DNA of 64,000 nt from Streptomyces sp. Tue6028. GTDB taxonomy: Bacteria > Actinomycetota > Actinomycetes > Streptomycetales > Streptomycetaceae. This document shows, one piece after another, positions 1-7,292 of the stretch. Under the pieces are notes generated by a model. It was not told the DNA's origin and ran no database searches. It saw only the letters and a list, made by a program, of their open reading frames with translations. Both the position numbers and the translations under genes were made by a program. Location: contig NZ_MLCE01000008.1 of assembly GCF_002300165.1 (NCBI RefSeq), forward strand, positions 1-64,000. The letters are read 5' to 3'. How positions within the stretch are numbered: the stretch's first letter is position 1; each line of letters opens with the position of its first letter.

Positions 1-178
1 TCACGCCGAAGGGCCGGGCAGCAGACCGAGGGGCAGGCCTCACGCCGAAGGGCCGGGCAGCAGACCGAGGGGCAGGCCTCACACCGAAGGGCCAGGCAGC
101 AGACCGAGGGGCAGGCCTCACACCGAAGGGCCAGGCAGCAGACCGAGGGGCAGGCCTCACACCGAAGGGCCGGGCACC
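1..178. repeat. 39-bp direct tandem repeat, four copies plus a partial fifth
   Basis: Units start at 1, 40, 79, 118 and 157, giving a period of exactly 39 bp; the fifth copy decays after about 20 bp. Units differ only at a few positions (CACGCC versus CACACC, GGCCGGG versus GGCCAGG). There are no spacers, so it is not a CRISPR array. The period equals 13 codons and one minus-strand frame is free of stops inside a unit, but I see no start, ribosome-binding site or family signal supporting a gene. The array may continue left of the window. From 179 to 277 the sequence is GC-rich with related GAGGGGCCGG pieces and serves as the upstream region of the next gene. Confidence 0.9.
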
Positions 179-277
179 GGACCGCCTCGGACGGAGGGGC
201 CGGCCTGGCGCAGAGGGGCCGGGCCTCGCCCAGAGGGCCCGGCATGCGTCCCACACGGGACCGGTAGGGTCCTGGGC

Positions 278-670
278 GTGATCGAACTCGTGCGGAATGT
301 CCGGTTGTGGTTCGCGCCCCAGGAGATCCGCCAGGAGGGCGGGACACCGGACTACCGGTTCTCGCTGGCGAACGAGCGGACCTTCCTCGCCTGGCTGCGC
401 ACGGCGCTCGCGCTGATCGGCGGCGGCTTCGCGGTGGACCAGTTCCTGCCGGACCTGCGCTGGGCCTGGCGCGTCGGCCTCGCGCTCGCTCTGCTGGGCG
501 CGGGCGTGCTCTGCTCGCTGCGCGCCGTCAATCACTGGGTGCGCTGCGAGCGCGCCATGCGTCGCGGCGAGGATCTGCCGGTGTCGCGCTTCCCGGCGCT
601 GCTGAGCATCGCCGTCGCCGTCGTCGCGCTCGCGATGGTGTTCGTGGTGCTCGCCGGGTGGGCGGGGTGA
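278..670 (+). CDS. DUF202 (YidH-like) membrane protein
   Basis: A 130-residue integral membrane protein of the DUF202/YidH family, whose biochemical role is unknown. The N-terminal segment carries the family signature: a short soluble stretch with an F-x-LANERTFLAWLRTALALI run, an Arg-rich helix entry followed by the first membrane span. Two more hydrophobic spans follow, near residues 66-84 and 105-126. It starts with GTG at 278. Its stop overlaps the start of the next gene in a GTGA, and that gene is a second, shorter member of the same family. The pair therefore resembles the yidH/yidG arrangement of enterobacteria and probably forms a hetero-oligomer (inference). Confidence 0.85.
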   Translation: MIELVRNVRLWFAPQEIRQEGGTPDYRFSLANERTFLAWLRTALALIGGGFAVDQFLPDLRWAWRVGLALALLGAGVLCSLRAVNHWVRCERAMRRGEDLPVSRFPALLSIAVAVVALAMVFVVLAGWAG

Positions 671-996
671 CCGCGCAGGCCCAGGACGAGCGGGACCCGG
701 GCCTCCAGCCGGAGCGCACCCGCCTCGCCTGGCGCCGTACGACCCTGTCGAGCACGGTCGCCGCCCTGCTCGCCATGAAGACGGCGCTGCACGGCGGCCG
801 CTCGGTGGCCGGTCTGCTGGCCTGTGCGCTGTGCTGCGCGCTGTGGCTGGGCTTTCTGGCGCTGGCGCATCACCGCATCCGGACCCTGTCGACGGCCGGC
901 CCTGGTGGCCCGGCGGCACTCGCACCCCGGCACGCGACCGCGGCGGCCCTGTGCACGGTGGCGCTGGCCGTGTGCGCGCTGGCGCTCGTGTTCTGA
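667..996 (+). CDS. DUF202 (YidG-like) membrane protein, second of the pair
   Basis: A 109-residue protein starting with the GTG of a GTGA overlap with the preceding DUF202 gene, so the two are translationally coupled. The N-terminus has a reduced DUF202 signature, LQPERTRLAWRRTTLS, followed by three hydrophobic segments at about residues 30-43, 50-69 and 88-108, the last running to the C-terminus. The function of the family is unknown. A longer reading frame open upstream from 307 is excluded because it lies entirely inside the first gene. Because the two members are adjacent and coupled, partnership is likelier than independent roles. Confidence 0.8.
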   Translation: MTAQAQDERDPGLQPERTRLAWRRTTLSSTVAALLAMKTALHGGRSVAGLLACALCCALWLGFLALAHHRIRTLSTAGPGGPAALAPRHATAAALCTVALAVCALALVF

Positions 997-1332
997 GGAA
1001 GAGCTCCGCCGGTGCTCCGGGGCCACTCCCTTCGCGTGCCCCGGGTCCGCCGCCCCGGTCGGCCCACCGATCGGCCCATCGGCCGGCCTACCGATCGGCC
1101 CATCGGCGGCCTACCGATCGGCCCACTCGTCGGCCCACGACGTCGGGACGAGTCAACGGCGGGCGGGCCCGCCCAGCGGCCCGGTCCGTCGGGCGCGTCC
1201 GTTCCGCGGGCGGGTGACGGTCTCGACCCTCCGGAGTACATGGACGGCACGCGTGCCCGAAAAGACGCGATTGCCCTGTTTCGCGGCGCTAGCCTGAGCC
1301 GTCATTCCACGCCACTTCCGAAGGTGAGCAGC
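997..1332. other. Intergenic region with short degenerate direct repeats
   Basis: No gene is supported here. Positions 1061-1135 contain a core CCGATCGGCCCA repeated at about 1067, 1091 and 1114, with spacings of 24 and 23 bp, so it is a small imperfect tandem repeat. The last ~60 bp before 1333 are less GC-rich (for example GACGCGATTGCC) and probably hold the promoter of the His-rich gene. I could not identify clear -10/-35 boxes or a Zur-type palindrome. Confidence 0.5.
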
Positions 1333-1629
1333 ATGACCACCCTTCACCAGGAGCATCCGACCCACGAGCACACCCACGGCCCGGACTGCGGTCACCCCGA
1401 GGTGCGGCACGGGGACCACGTCGACTACGCGCACGACGGACACCTGCACCGCGAGCACTCCGGACACTGGGACGAGTGCGAGCCGAGCGGCCACGTCGCG
1501 CACGAGGAGCACGCACACCAGCACGGCGAGGGCTGCGGACACACGGCCGTGGCGCACGGCGACCACCTCGACTACCTGCACGACGGCCACCGGCACGCCC
1601 GGCACGACGGGCACTGGGACGACCACTGA
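1333..1629 (+). CDS. Small histidine-rich, probably metal-binding protein with internal duplication
   Basis: A 98-residue protein with 27 histidines and three cysteines (C19, C49, C68). Residues 17-48 and 66-97 are near-identical copies offset by 49 residues; both read C-G-H, then HGDH-[VL]-DY, HDGH and GHWD. Short His-rich proteins with HGDHxDYxHDGH repeats occur in many bacteria and have sometimes been misnamed threonine dehydratase or zinc transporter. No enzyme fold is visible, and a Zn or Ni/Co buffering or chaperone role is inferred from composition alone. There is no signal peptide, so it is probably cytosolic. The ATG at 1333 is the only start that keeps the whole protein His-rich; upstream residues in the same frame look like translated non-coding DNA. 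Confidence 0.75.
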   Translation: MTTLHQEHPTHEHTHGPDCGHPEVRHGDHVDYAHDGHLHREHSGHWDECEPSGHVAHEEHAHQHGEGCGHTAVAHGDHLDYLHDGHRHARHDGHWDDH

Positions 1630-1666
1630 GCGGTCGCCCCCGGCGCCGACCTGGCACCCCCCTCAC

Positions 1667-1722
1667 GGCGTCTCCCCTCGGCCGCGCGGCCCGCACGTTC
1701 CGCGCGACCTCGGGGAGACGCC
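1667..1722 (+). terminator. Hairpin terminator after the His-rich gene
   Basis: Perfect 11-bp arms GGCGTCTCCCC (1667-1677) and GGGGAGACGCC (1712-1722) flank a 34-nt loop that is itself GC-rich. It lies 38 bp after the stop of the His-rich gene and ahead of the promoter of the next operon. No U-tract follows, which is normal in streptomycetes. Confidence 0.65.
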
Positions 1723-1751
1723 GATCACGTTTCGCGCACCCACTGGACGAC

Positions 1752-1769
1752 ATACCGACCGGTCGGCAT
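1752..1769. promoter_or_regulatory. TetR-type operator, site A of the phosphotransferase/ACAD regulon
   Basis: ATACCGACCGGTCGGCAT is an 18-bp near-perfect palindrome with one mismatched pair. It lies 40 bp upstream of the phosphotransferase start at 1809, where a repressor would block the promoter. A related site at 7336-7353 precedes the SDR/ligase/TetR operon, so the TetR encoded at 4229-4831 is the obvious candidate ligand (inference). The lower GC content of the flanks is consistent with a promoter. Confidence 0.7.
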
Positions 1770-1808
1770 CATGGTCGACATCCGGTTTCCGTGTGCGTAG
1801 GAGCAATG

Positions 1809-2831
1809 ATGAGCCCAGACCACCCGCCAGGTCTCGATCTCGACCAGCTGCGCGGCCTGCTCGACCGTGAGCGCCCGGGACTGGTGCACGGCCCCCTGAC
1901 CGGCCGGCTGATCGAAGGCGGACGGTCGAACCTCACCTACGCGGTCACCGACGGCGCCGCGAAGTGGGTCGTCCGACGGCCTCCGCTGGGCCATGTGCTG
2001 GCCACCGCGCACGACATGAAGCGCGAGCACCGGGTGATCAGCGCCCTGCACCCGACGGCCGTGCCGGTACCCGCCCCGCTGCTGCTGTGCGAGGACGAGT
2101 CGGTGCTCGGCGCGCCCTTCTACGTCATGGAGTTCGTGGAGGGAACGCCGTACCGCACGGCGCAGCAGCTCGCCCCGCTCGGCGCGCAGCGCACCCGCGA
2201 CGCCGTCCTCGGGCTGGTGGACACACTGGTCGAGCTGCACGCGGTCGACCCGGAGGAAGTGGGCCTCGGCGACTTCGGCCGCCCCGAGGGCTTCCTCGAC
2301 CGGCAGCTGCGCCGCTGGGGCAAGCAGCTGGACGCGTCCAGGAACCGTGAGCTCGCGGGGATCGACGAGCTGCACGCCGCCCTGGGACGCGAGCTGCCGC
2401 ACTCCCCGGCACCCGCCGTGGTGCACGGCGACTACCGGCTCGACAACGTGCTGATCGGCACCGACGACCGCATCAAGGCCATCCTCGACTGGGAGATGTC
2501 CACGCTCGGCGATCCGCTCACCGACCTCGGCCTGCTGGTGATGTACAGCGCGCCGCTGGACCTGCCGAACTCCCCCATCAGCACGACCGCCTCGGCCGTC
2601 GGGCACCCCGAGCCGGCCGAGCTCGTCGAGCGGTACGCCGCGCGCTCGGGGCGCGACGTGTCCGCCGTCTCCTGGTACACGGCCTTCGCCTGGTTCAAGC
2701 TCGCCGTGATCCTGGAGGGCATCCACTACCGCTACACGCTCGGCCAGACGGTCGGCGCCGGCTTCGACCGCATCGGCGAGCTGGTGCCCTTCTTCATCGA
2801 GCACGGCCTGACCACCCTTCAGGAAGGCTGA
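1809..2831 (+). CDS. APH-fold phosphotransferase, LvaA/ACAD10-11 kinase-domain type
   Basis: A 340-residue kinase-fold enzyme of the aminoglycoside phosphotransferase superfamily. It has the Brenner-type catalytic motif HGDYRLDN (H206, D208, N213) and the metal-binding Asp in LDWEMSTLGDP (D227). Members next to an acyl-CoA dehydrogenase do not modify drugs. They resemble the kinase domain of human ACAD10/11 and Pseudomonas LvaA, which phosphorylates 4-hydroxyacyl-CoA. The ATG at 1809 is preferred over the ATG at 1806 because the AGGAG at 1799-1803 is only 2 bp from 1806. Six bases separate its stop from the dehydrogenase, so they form an operon. A small LvaB-like partner is not seen. The substrate is inferred, not visible. 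Confidence 0.85.
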   Translation: MSPDHPPGLDLDQLRGLLDRERPGLVHGPLTGRLIEGGRSNLTYAVTDGAAKWVVRRPPLGHVLATAHDMKREHRVISALHPTAVPVPAPLLLCEDESVLGAPFYVMEFVEGTPYRTAQQLAPLGAQRTRDAVLGLVDTLVELHAVDPEEVGLGDFGRPEGFLDRQLRRWGKQLDASRNRELAGIDELHAALGRELPHSPAPAVVHGDYRLDNVLIGTDDRIKAILDWEMSTLGDPLTDLGLLVMYSAPLDLPNSPISTTASAVGHPEPAELVERYAARSGRDVSAVSWYTAFAWFKLAVILEGIHYRYTLGQTVGAGFDRIGELVPFFIEHGLTTLQEG

Positions 2832-2837
2832 TCCGCC

Positions 2838-4052
2838 ATGGACTTCGCATTCGACGCACGCACCGAGGAGCTGCGCGCCAAGCTGCTCGCCTTCATGGAC
2901 GAGTACGTCTATCCGGCGGAGGCCGTCGCCGAGGAACAGCGCGCCCGGCTGGCGTCGCCCTGGGACACCCCGGCCGTCGTCGGGGAGCTGAAGGCCGAGG
3001 CCCGCAGGCAGGGCCTGTGGAACCTCTTCCTGCCCGACTCGGAGTACGGCGCCGGGCTGACCAACCTCCAGTACGCGCCGCTCGCCGAGATCACCGGCCG
3101 CAGCCCGCACCTGGCGCCGACCGCGCTGAACTGCGCCGCGCCCGACACCGGGAACATGGAGGTGCTCGCGCAGTTCGGCGACGAGCAGCAGAAGAAGCAG
3201 TGGCTGGAGCCGCTGCTCGCCGGTGAGATCCGCTCGGCGTTCGCGATGACCGAGCCGGAGGTGGCCTCCTCCGACGCCACGAACATCACCACGCACATCC
3301 GGCGGGACGGCGACGAGTACGTCATCACCGGCCGCAAGTGGTACATCTCCGGGGCGATGAACCCGGACTGCAAGATCTTCATCGTGATGGGCAAGACGGA
3401 CCCAGAGGGGTCCGACATCCGCCGTCAGCAGTCGATGGTGCTGGTTCCGCGCGACACCCCGGGCGTCGAGGTCCGGCGCGCCATGCAGGTGTACGGCTAC
3501 GAGGACCACTCGCACGGAGGCCACGCCGAGGTCGTCTTCGACCAGGTGCGGGTGCCCGTCGGCAATCTGGTCGGCGAGGAGGGCGGCGGCTTCGCCATCG
3601 CCCAGGCGCGGCTCGGGCCGGGGCGGATCCACCACTGCATGCGGCTGATCGGCATGGCCGAGCGGGCGATCGAGCTGATGTGCCGGCGGGCCGTGTCCCG
3701 GACGGCGTTCGGCAAGCCGCTCGCCCAGCAGGGCGTCGTGCAGAACTGGATCGCCGACGCCCGGGTCGCCGTCGAGCAGCTCCGGCTGCTGGTGCTGAAG
3801 ACCGCGTGGATGATGGACACGGTCGGCAACAAGGGTGCGCACACCGAGATCCAGGCCATCAAGATCGCCACGCCTCGTACCGTGGTCGACATCCTCGACA
3901 AGGCCGTGCAGTTGCACGGTGCCGGGGGTGTCAGCCAGGACTTCCCGCTGGCGGAGCTGTGGGCGAGCGCGCGCACGCTGAAGCTGGCCGACGGCCCGGA
4001 CGAGGTGCACCAGCGGTCGCTGGCGCGGCGGGAGATCAAGCAGTACCTGTGA
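2838..4052 (+). CDS. Acyl-CoA dehydrogenase, ACAD10/11-LvaC type
   Basis: A 404-residue FAD flavoprotein of the acyl-CoA dehydrogenase family, with the N-terminal helical domain, the middle sheet domain (FAMTEPEVASSDATN around residue 134) and the C-terminal helical domain. Near the C-terminus, where classic members have YEGT with the catalytic Glu, this protein reads LADGPDEVH, as in ACAD10/11 and related bacterial enzymes; D385 occupies the catalytic position by eye alignment. In the Lva/ACAD10-11 pathway such an enzyme acts on the phosphorylated 4-hydroxyacyl-CoA to yield an enoyl-CoA. AGGAAGG upstream is the ribosome-binding site. It is the second gene of the operon behind the 1752 operator. 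Confidence 0.9.
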   Translation: MDFAFDARTEELRAKLLAFMDEYVYPAEAVAEEQRARLASPWDTPAVVGELKAEARRQGLWNLFLPDSEYGAGLTNLQYAPLAEITGRSPHLAPTALNCAAPDTGNMEVLAQFGDEQQKKQWLEPLLAGEIRSAFAMTEPEVASSDATNITTHIRRDGDEYVITGRKWYISGAMNPDCKIFIVMGKTDPEGSDIRRQQSMVLVPRDTPGVEVRRAMQVYGYEDHSHGGHAEVVFDQVRVPVGNLVGEEGGGFAIAQARLGPGRIHHCMRLIGMAERAIELMCRRAVSRTAFGKPLAQQGVVQNWIADARVAVEQLRLLVLKTAWMMDTVGNKGAHTEIQAIKIATPRTVVDILDKAVQLHGAGGVSQDFPLAELWASARTLKLADGPDEVHQRSLARREIKQYL

Positions 4053-4071
4053 CACCGGGCTCCGCGGGAGC

Positions 4072-4107
4072 GGAGGGGGCGGGCCACACGGGGGTCCCGC
4101 CCCCTCC
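4072..4107 (+). terminator. Hairpin terminator after the acyl-CoA dehydrogenase
   Basis: Perfect 12-bp arms GGAGGGGGCGGG (4072-4083) and CCCGCCCCCTCC (4096-4107) flank a 12-nt loop, 20 bp after the dehydrogenase stop. A second hairpin at 4161-4216 faces the convergent TetR gene. Confidence 0.75.
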
Positions 4108-4160
4108 GCCCGTGTCCGTCCCCCCCCGGGGGCTTCGCTCAAGATCCCGCTCGTCGAACG

Positions 4161-4216
4161 CCGGAGGGGCTGCATTCCCACGCGCCGGGCGGTGCGTGGG
4201 AATGCAGCCCCTCCGG
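4161..4216. terminator. Long bidirectional hairpin between convergent operons
   Basis: Perfect 23-bp arms, CCGGAGGGGCTGCATTCCCA plus CGC at 4161-4183 and its complement at 4194-4216, surround a 10-nt loop. It ends 13 bp before the 3' end of the minus-strand TetR gene. The preceding stretch, GGGGGCTTCGCTC followed by CGTCGAACGCCGGAGGGGCTG (about 4127-4173), resembles a sequence I recall as dispersed through many Streptomyces intergenic regions, so the hairpin may be a REP-like element used as terminator (inference). Confidence 0.8.
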
Positions 4217-4228
4217 CGACGGGCCCGG

Positions 4229-4831
4229 CTACGGGCGCAGGGCGCGCAGGAGCAGGTCGGCCAGGTGGTCGGCGACCTGCTGGGGAGTGAGCGGGCCGTC
4301 GGGGCGGTACCACGTGGACAGGTGGTGCACGGAGCCGAAGTGGTAGTCGACGACCAGGTCCGCGGGCGTGGCCGTGGAGAAGACGCCCTTCTTCTGGCCC
4401 TCCTCGATCAGCGCGCGGAAGCGCTCGTGGTAGCGCCGGCGTTCCGCACGCACCTGCTTGTGCTTCTCGGGGCTGAGGTGGTGCATGGAGCGGAAGAAGA
4501 TCGACGCGTCGTCGAGGTTGTCGATCGTCGTGACGACGACGTCGGCCGCGGCCCCGCGCAACCGCTCCTCGACGGGCGCGTCCGCGTCGGCGAAGGCGTC
4601 CAGCCGCTCCTGCTGGATGCGCAGCACGCGCGCGTAGACCTCGTGCAGGAGGTCGTCCTTGGATCCGAAGTAGTGGTACAGCGCCCCCTTGGTGACGCCG
4701 GCCGCCTCCACGATCTCCTGCACGGAGGTCCGGTCGTACCCCTGCTCCGCGAAGAGCCGGGTGGCGGCGGCCAAGAGCCGCTGCGGGACGGGCGTGCCGT
4801 CACCGTCCGTCGTCCTGGGCACTGCCGCCAC
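4229..4831 (-). CDS. TetR-family repressor of the Lva-like regulon
   Basis: A 200-residue TetR regulator. The N-terminal helix-turn-helix is clear: LLAAATRLFAEQGYDRTSVQEIVEAAGV, then KGALYHYFGSKDDLL. The ligand-binding half ends in a helical segment containing a YRPDGPLTPQQVADHLADLL-type helix. It starts with GTG at 4831, 32 bp after the acyl-CoA ligase stop, as the third gene of a minus-strand operon SDR-ligase-TetR. Two matching palindromes, at 7336-7353 upstream of its own operon and at 1752-1769 upstream of the kinase/dehydrogenase operon, make it the likely autoregulated repressor of both. The ligand is probably an acyl-CoA of the pathway (inference). Confidence 0.88.
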   Translation of the reverse strand: MAAVPRTTDGDGTPVPQRLLAAATRLFAEQGYDRTSVQEIVEAAGVTKGALYHYFGSKDDLLHEVYARVLRIQQERLDAFADADAPVEERLRGAAADVVVTTIDNLDDASIFFRSMHHLSPEKHKQVRAERRRYHERFRALIEEGQKKGVFSTATPADLVVDYHFGSVHHLSTWYRPDGPLTPQQVADHLADLLLRALRP

Positions 4832-4863
4832 CTGCCTTCCGAGGGTTGTCTTCGCGTTGTCGT

Positions 4864-6531
4864 CTACTGGGACTCATGGGAGCGGGAACGCAGTTCCCGA
4901 CGGAGGATCTTCCCACTTGCCGTCTTCGGCAGGTCGGGGAGGATCTCCACCTCCCGCGGGTATTTGTAGGCGGCCAGTCTCTCCTTGCAGTACGCGGCGA
5001 GCGCGTCGGGGTCCTCCTCGGCGCCCGGACGCAGGCTGATGTACGCCTTGACGGTCTCGCCGCGGTAGCCGTCCGGCACCCCGACCACGGCCGCCTCGCG
5101 GACCGCCGGATGGGTGTAGAGGACGTCCTCGACCTCTCGGGGCCACACCTTGAAACCGGACGCGTTGATCATGTCCTTCTTGCGGTCGACCACGTACAGC
5201 CAGCCGTCGGCGTCCATGAAGCCGATGTCGCCGGTGCGCAGCTCGCCGTCCGGGAAGGTCTCGGCGGTGGCCTCGGGGCGGTGCCAGTAGCCGGGGACGA
5301 CCTGCGGTCCCCGTACGACGATCTCGCCCTGCTCCCCGAACGGCACCTCCTGCCCGAGGTCGTCGACGATGCGGACGACGGTGTCGGGGCCGGGCACGCC
5401 CACGGCGAGCGTCCCCGAGACCGGGTCCACCGGCGCTTCGCGGCTCGGTGGCACGGAGGCGCAGGGCGCGGTGCACTCGGTGAGTCCGTAGCCGTTGCGG
5501 ATGTAGGGCCCGAAGCCGGCGCGGAACTTCTCGACGAGGGCGGGCGGCAGCGGGGCGCCGCCGGAGGAGATGACCGTGAAGGAGGCGAAGTGCCCGGGGG
5601 TGACCGCCGGGTGCGCGGCCAGGGCCATGAAGGCGGTCGACGGGCCGACGGTGTAGTGGGGCGCGTGCTCGGCGAACGCGTCGAGGACGACACCCGCCTC
5701 GAAGCGGTAGGCGAGGACGAGCGTGCCGCGGCTGTTGAGGCAGGCGGCGAGCTGGCAGACCATGCCGGTGATGTGGAACAGGGGCGCCATCGCGAAGTAC
5801 ACGGGCGACTCGGGCAGGCCGAGGCCGGTCCGCTGCCGCTCGGCGTTGTACATGATGTTGCCGTGCGTGTTGGTGGCTCCCTTGGGGGTGCCGCTCGTGC
5901 CGGAGGTGTAGCTGATCAGGGCGATGTCGGCGGGTCCGAGGTCACGGCCGTCGGGTGCCGGGTGGCCCTGCCGGGCGACGTCCACGAGGTCGGCGGTGCC
6001 CGCGGCTGCGGGCAGCCGCTCGAAGTTCAGGACGCGGGTGTCGTTGCGCGACTGGAGGTCCAGCTCGCACGCCGTCAGGACGAGGCGCACGGAGGAGTCG
6101 GCGGCCGTCTCCCGCAAATAGGAGTCCCAGGCCCGGTCGGAGCAGACGAGGGCGACGACCGCGGCGTCGTCGAGCACGTGCCGGACCTCGGCCGACTTGT
6201 ACATCGGGTTGACGGGGACGACGGTCGCGCCGGCCTTCCAGGCGCCGAGCAGGGCGACCACGAACTGCGGGGAGTTCTGGAGCAGGACCGCGACCCGGTC
6301 GCCGCGCTCCAGGCCGCCGGCGGCGAGGTGCCCGGCGACGGAGTCGCTCAGCGCGTCGATCTCGCGGTAGCTGAGCCGGCCGTCGAAGTAGGCGAGCGCG
6401 GTGCGGTCGGGGGTGTGCGCCACGGCCGCGCGGACCGCGTGCACCAGGGTGTCGGGCGGGCTCACGGGGGCACGCTGGGCCTCGTCGAGCAGCGCCAGCC
6501 ACGGCTGGGCGGCGTAGACGGAAGTGGTCAC
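4864..6531 (-). CDS. AMP-forming acyl-CoA ligase, LvaE-like role proposed
   Basis: A 555-residue ANL-superfamily acyl-CoA synthetase that activates a carboxylic acid via an acyl-AMP. The signatures are the P-loop-like SYTSGTSGTPKGA, the adenine region NGYGLTE, the hinge region LRTGDIGFMDADGWLYVVDRKKDMI, and the C-terminal catalytic lysine context PKTASGKILRREL. The GTG at 6531 overlaps the SDR stop (GTGA) and is preceded by GGGAGG; in-frame residues further upstream come from SDR sequence. In the proposed pathway it loads the starting acid onto CoA, as LvaE does. Sequence alone does not fix the chain length or substituent. Confidence 0.9.
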   Translation of the reverse strand: MTTSVYAAQPWLALLDEAQRAPVSPPDTLVHAVRAAVAHTPDRTALAYFDGRLSYREIDALSDSVAGHLAAGGLERGDRVAVLLQNSPQFVVALLGAWKAGATVVPVNPMYKSAEVRHVLDDAAVVALVCSDRAWDSYLRETAADSSVRLVLTACELDLQSRNDTRVLNFERLPAAAGTADLVDVARQGHPAPDGRDLGPADIALISYTSGTSGTPKGATNTHGNIMYNAERQRTGLGLPESPVYFAMAPLFHITGMVCQLAACLNSRGTLVLAYRFEAGVVLDAFAEHAPHYTVGPSTAFMALAAHPAVTPGHFASFTVISSGGAPLPPALVEKFRAGFGPYIRNGYGLTECTAPCASVPPSREAPVDPVSGTLAVGVPGPDTVVRIVDDLGQEVPFGEQGEIVVRGPQVVPGYWHRPEATAETFPDGELRTGDIGFMDADGWLYVVDRKKDMINASGFKVWPREVEDVLYTHPAVREAAVVGVPDGYRGETVKAYISLRPGAEEDPDALAAYCKERLAAYKYPREVEILPDLPKTASGKILRRELRSRSHESQ

Positions 6532-7292
6532 CTGCCCGCCTCCCACTTCTGCTGGATGTGGTTCATGTTCGTCATCCAGCGGTCGGGGTCCGCGGCCCGT
6601 GCCGCGTAGAACCCGGCGACCTCGGGGTGCGGCAGGATCAGGAAGCGGTCCTCCTCGATGCCCTTGAAGAGCGCGTCGGCGACGTCCTCGGGCTCGATGG
6701 CGGTGGGCTGGAGCACCAGGTCACCGGCGCTTCCGGTGGCGTCGAGCATGTCGGTGCGCACGCCCTGCGGACAGATCGCGTGGACCTTGAGGCCGCGGTG
6801 GCGGTACGTCAGGGAGAGCCATTCGGCGAAGGCGTACGCGCCGTGCTTGGTGACGCTGTAGGGCGCGGCGCCGATCATGGTGAGCAGTCCGGCGGCGGAG
6901 ACGGTGGAGACGAACCGGCCGCTGCCGCGCTCCAGCCAGGCCGGCAGCAGCTCCTGGGCGGCACGTACGTGGGCCATCACGTTGACGTCCCAGGCGAGCT
7001 CCCAGACCTTCTCGCCGGCGGCCTCGGTGCCGGCGGAGGCGAGACCGGCGTTGGCGCAGTAGACGTCGATCGTGCCGCCGAGGGCGTCGCGCGCCTCTGC
7101 GACGATCCTGGACGCGTCGCCCGGGACCGCGACGGCGCCGATCTCGTCGGCCACCGCCTGGGCCTTGGCGGCGTCCAGGTCGTTCACGACGACCCTCGCC
7201 CCCTCGGCGGCGAAGCGCCGGGCCAGGGCGGCTCCGATACCGCCTCCCGCTCCGGTGACGACCACTCGGGCATCCTGCACGGCTTCCACCAT
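6528..7292 (-). CDS. Short-chain dehydrogenase/reductase, LvaD-like role proposed
   Basis: A 254-residue classical SDR. It has the dinucleotide-binding motif TGAGGGIGAAL (glycines 14-20), NAG at 81-83, and the catalytic triad S132, Y145 and K149 in YSVTK. The ND after VVV (residues 37-38) at the end of strand 2 would suit NAD(H). The ATG at 7292 follows AAGGAGACCG, a good ribosome-binding site. It is the first gene of the SDR-ligase-TetR operon, is coupled to the ligase by a GTGA overlap, and sits behind the operator at 7336-7353. In the levulinate pathway the SDR LvaD reduces the 4-oxoacyl-CoA to the 4-hydroxyacyl-CoA; the same step is proposed here. Confidence 0.9.
   Translation of the reverse strand: MVEAVQDARVVVTGAGGGIGAALARRFAAEGARVVVNDLDAAKAQAVADEIGAVAVPGDASRIVAEARDALGGTIDVYCANAGLASAGTEAAGEKVWELAWDVNVMAHVRAAQELLPAWLERGSGRFVSTVSAAGLLTMIGAAPYSVTKHGAYAFAEWLSLTYRHRGLKVHAICPQGVRTDMLDATGSAGDLVLQPTAIEPEDVADALFKGIEEDRFLILPHPEVAGFYAARAADPDRWMTNMNHIQQKWEAGR

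Noticed and set aside
1..178. CRISPR array suggested by regular repeats
   Set aside because: 39-bp units abut directly without spacers and no cas genes are present in the window.
997..1332. Zur box search upstream of the His-rich gene
   Set aside because: No TGAAAATGATTTTCA-like palindrome was found; the region has only GC-rich repeats.
1751..1800. An alternative start at 1806 (ATG ATG pair) for the phosphotransferase
   Set aside because: The AGGAG ends 2 bp before 1806, too close; 1809 gives a 5-bp spacer.
1725..4313. 862-residue open frame on the minus strand across the phosphotransferase and dehydrogenase genes
   Set aside because: It is the codon-biased complement of two real plus-strand genes, lacks a ribosome-binding site and has Arg/Pro/Gly-rich text without family features.
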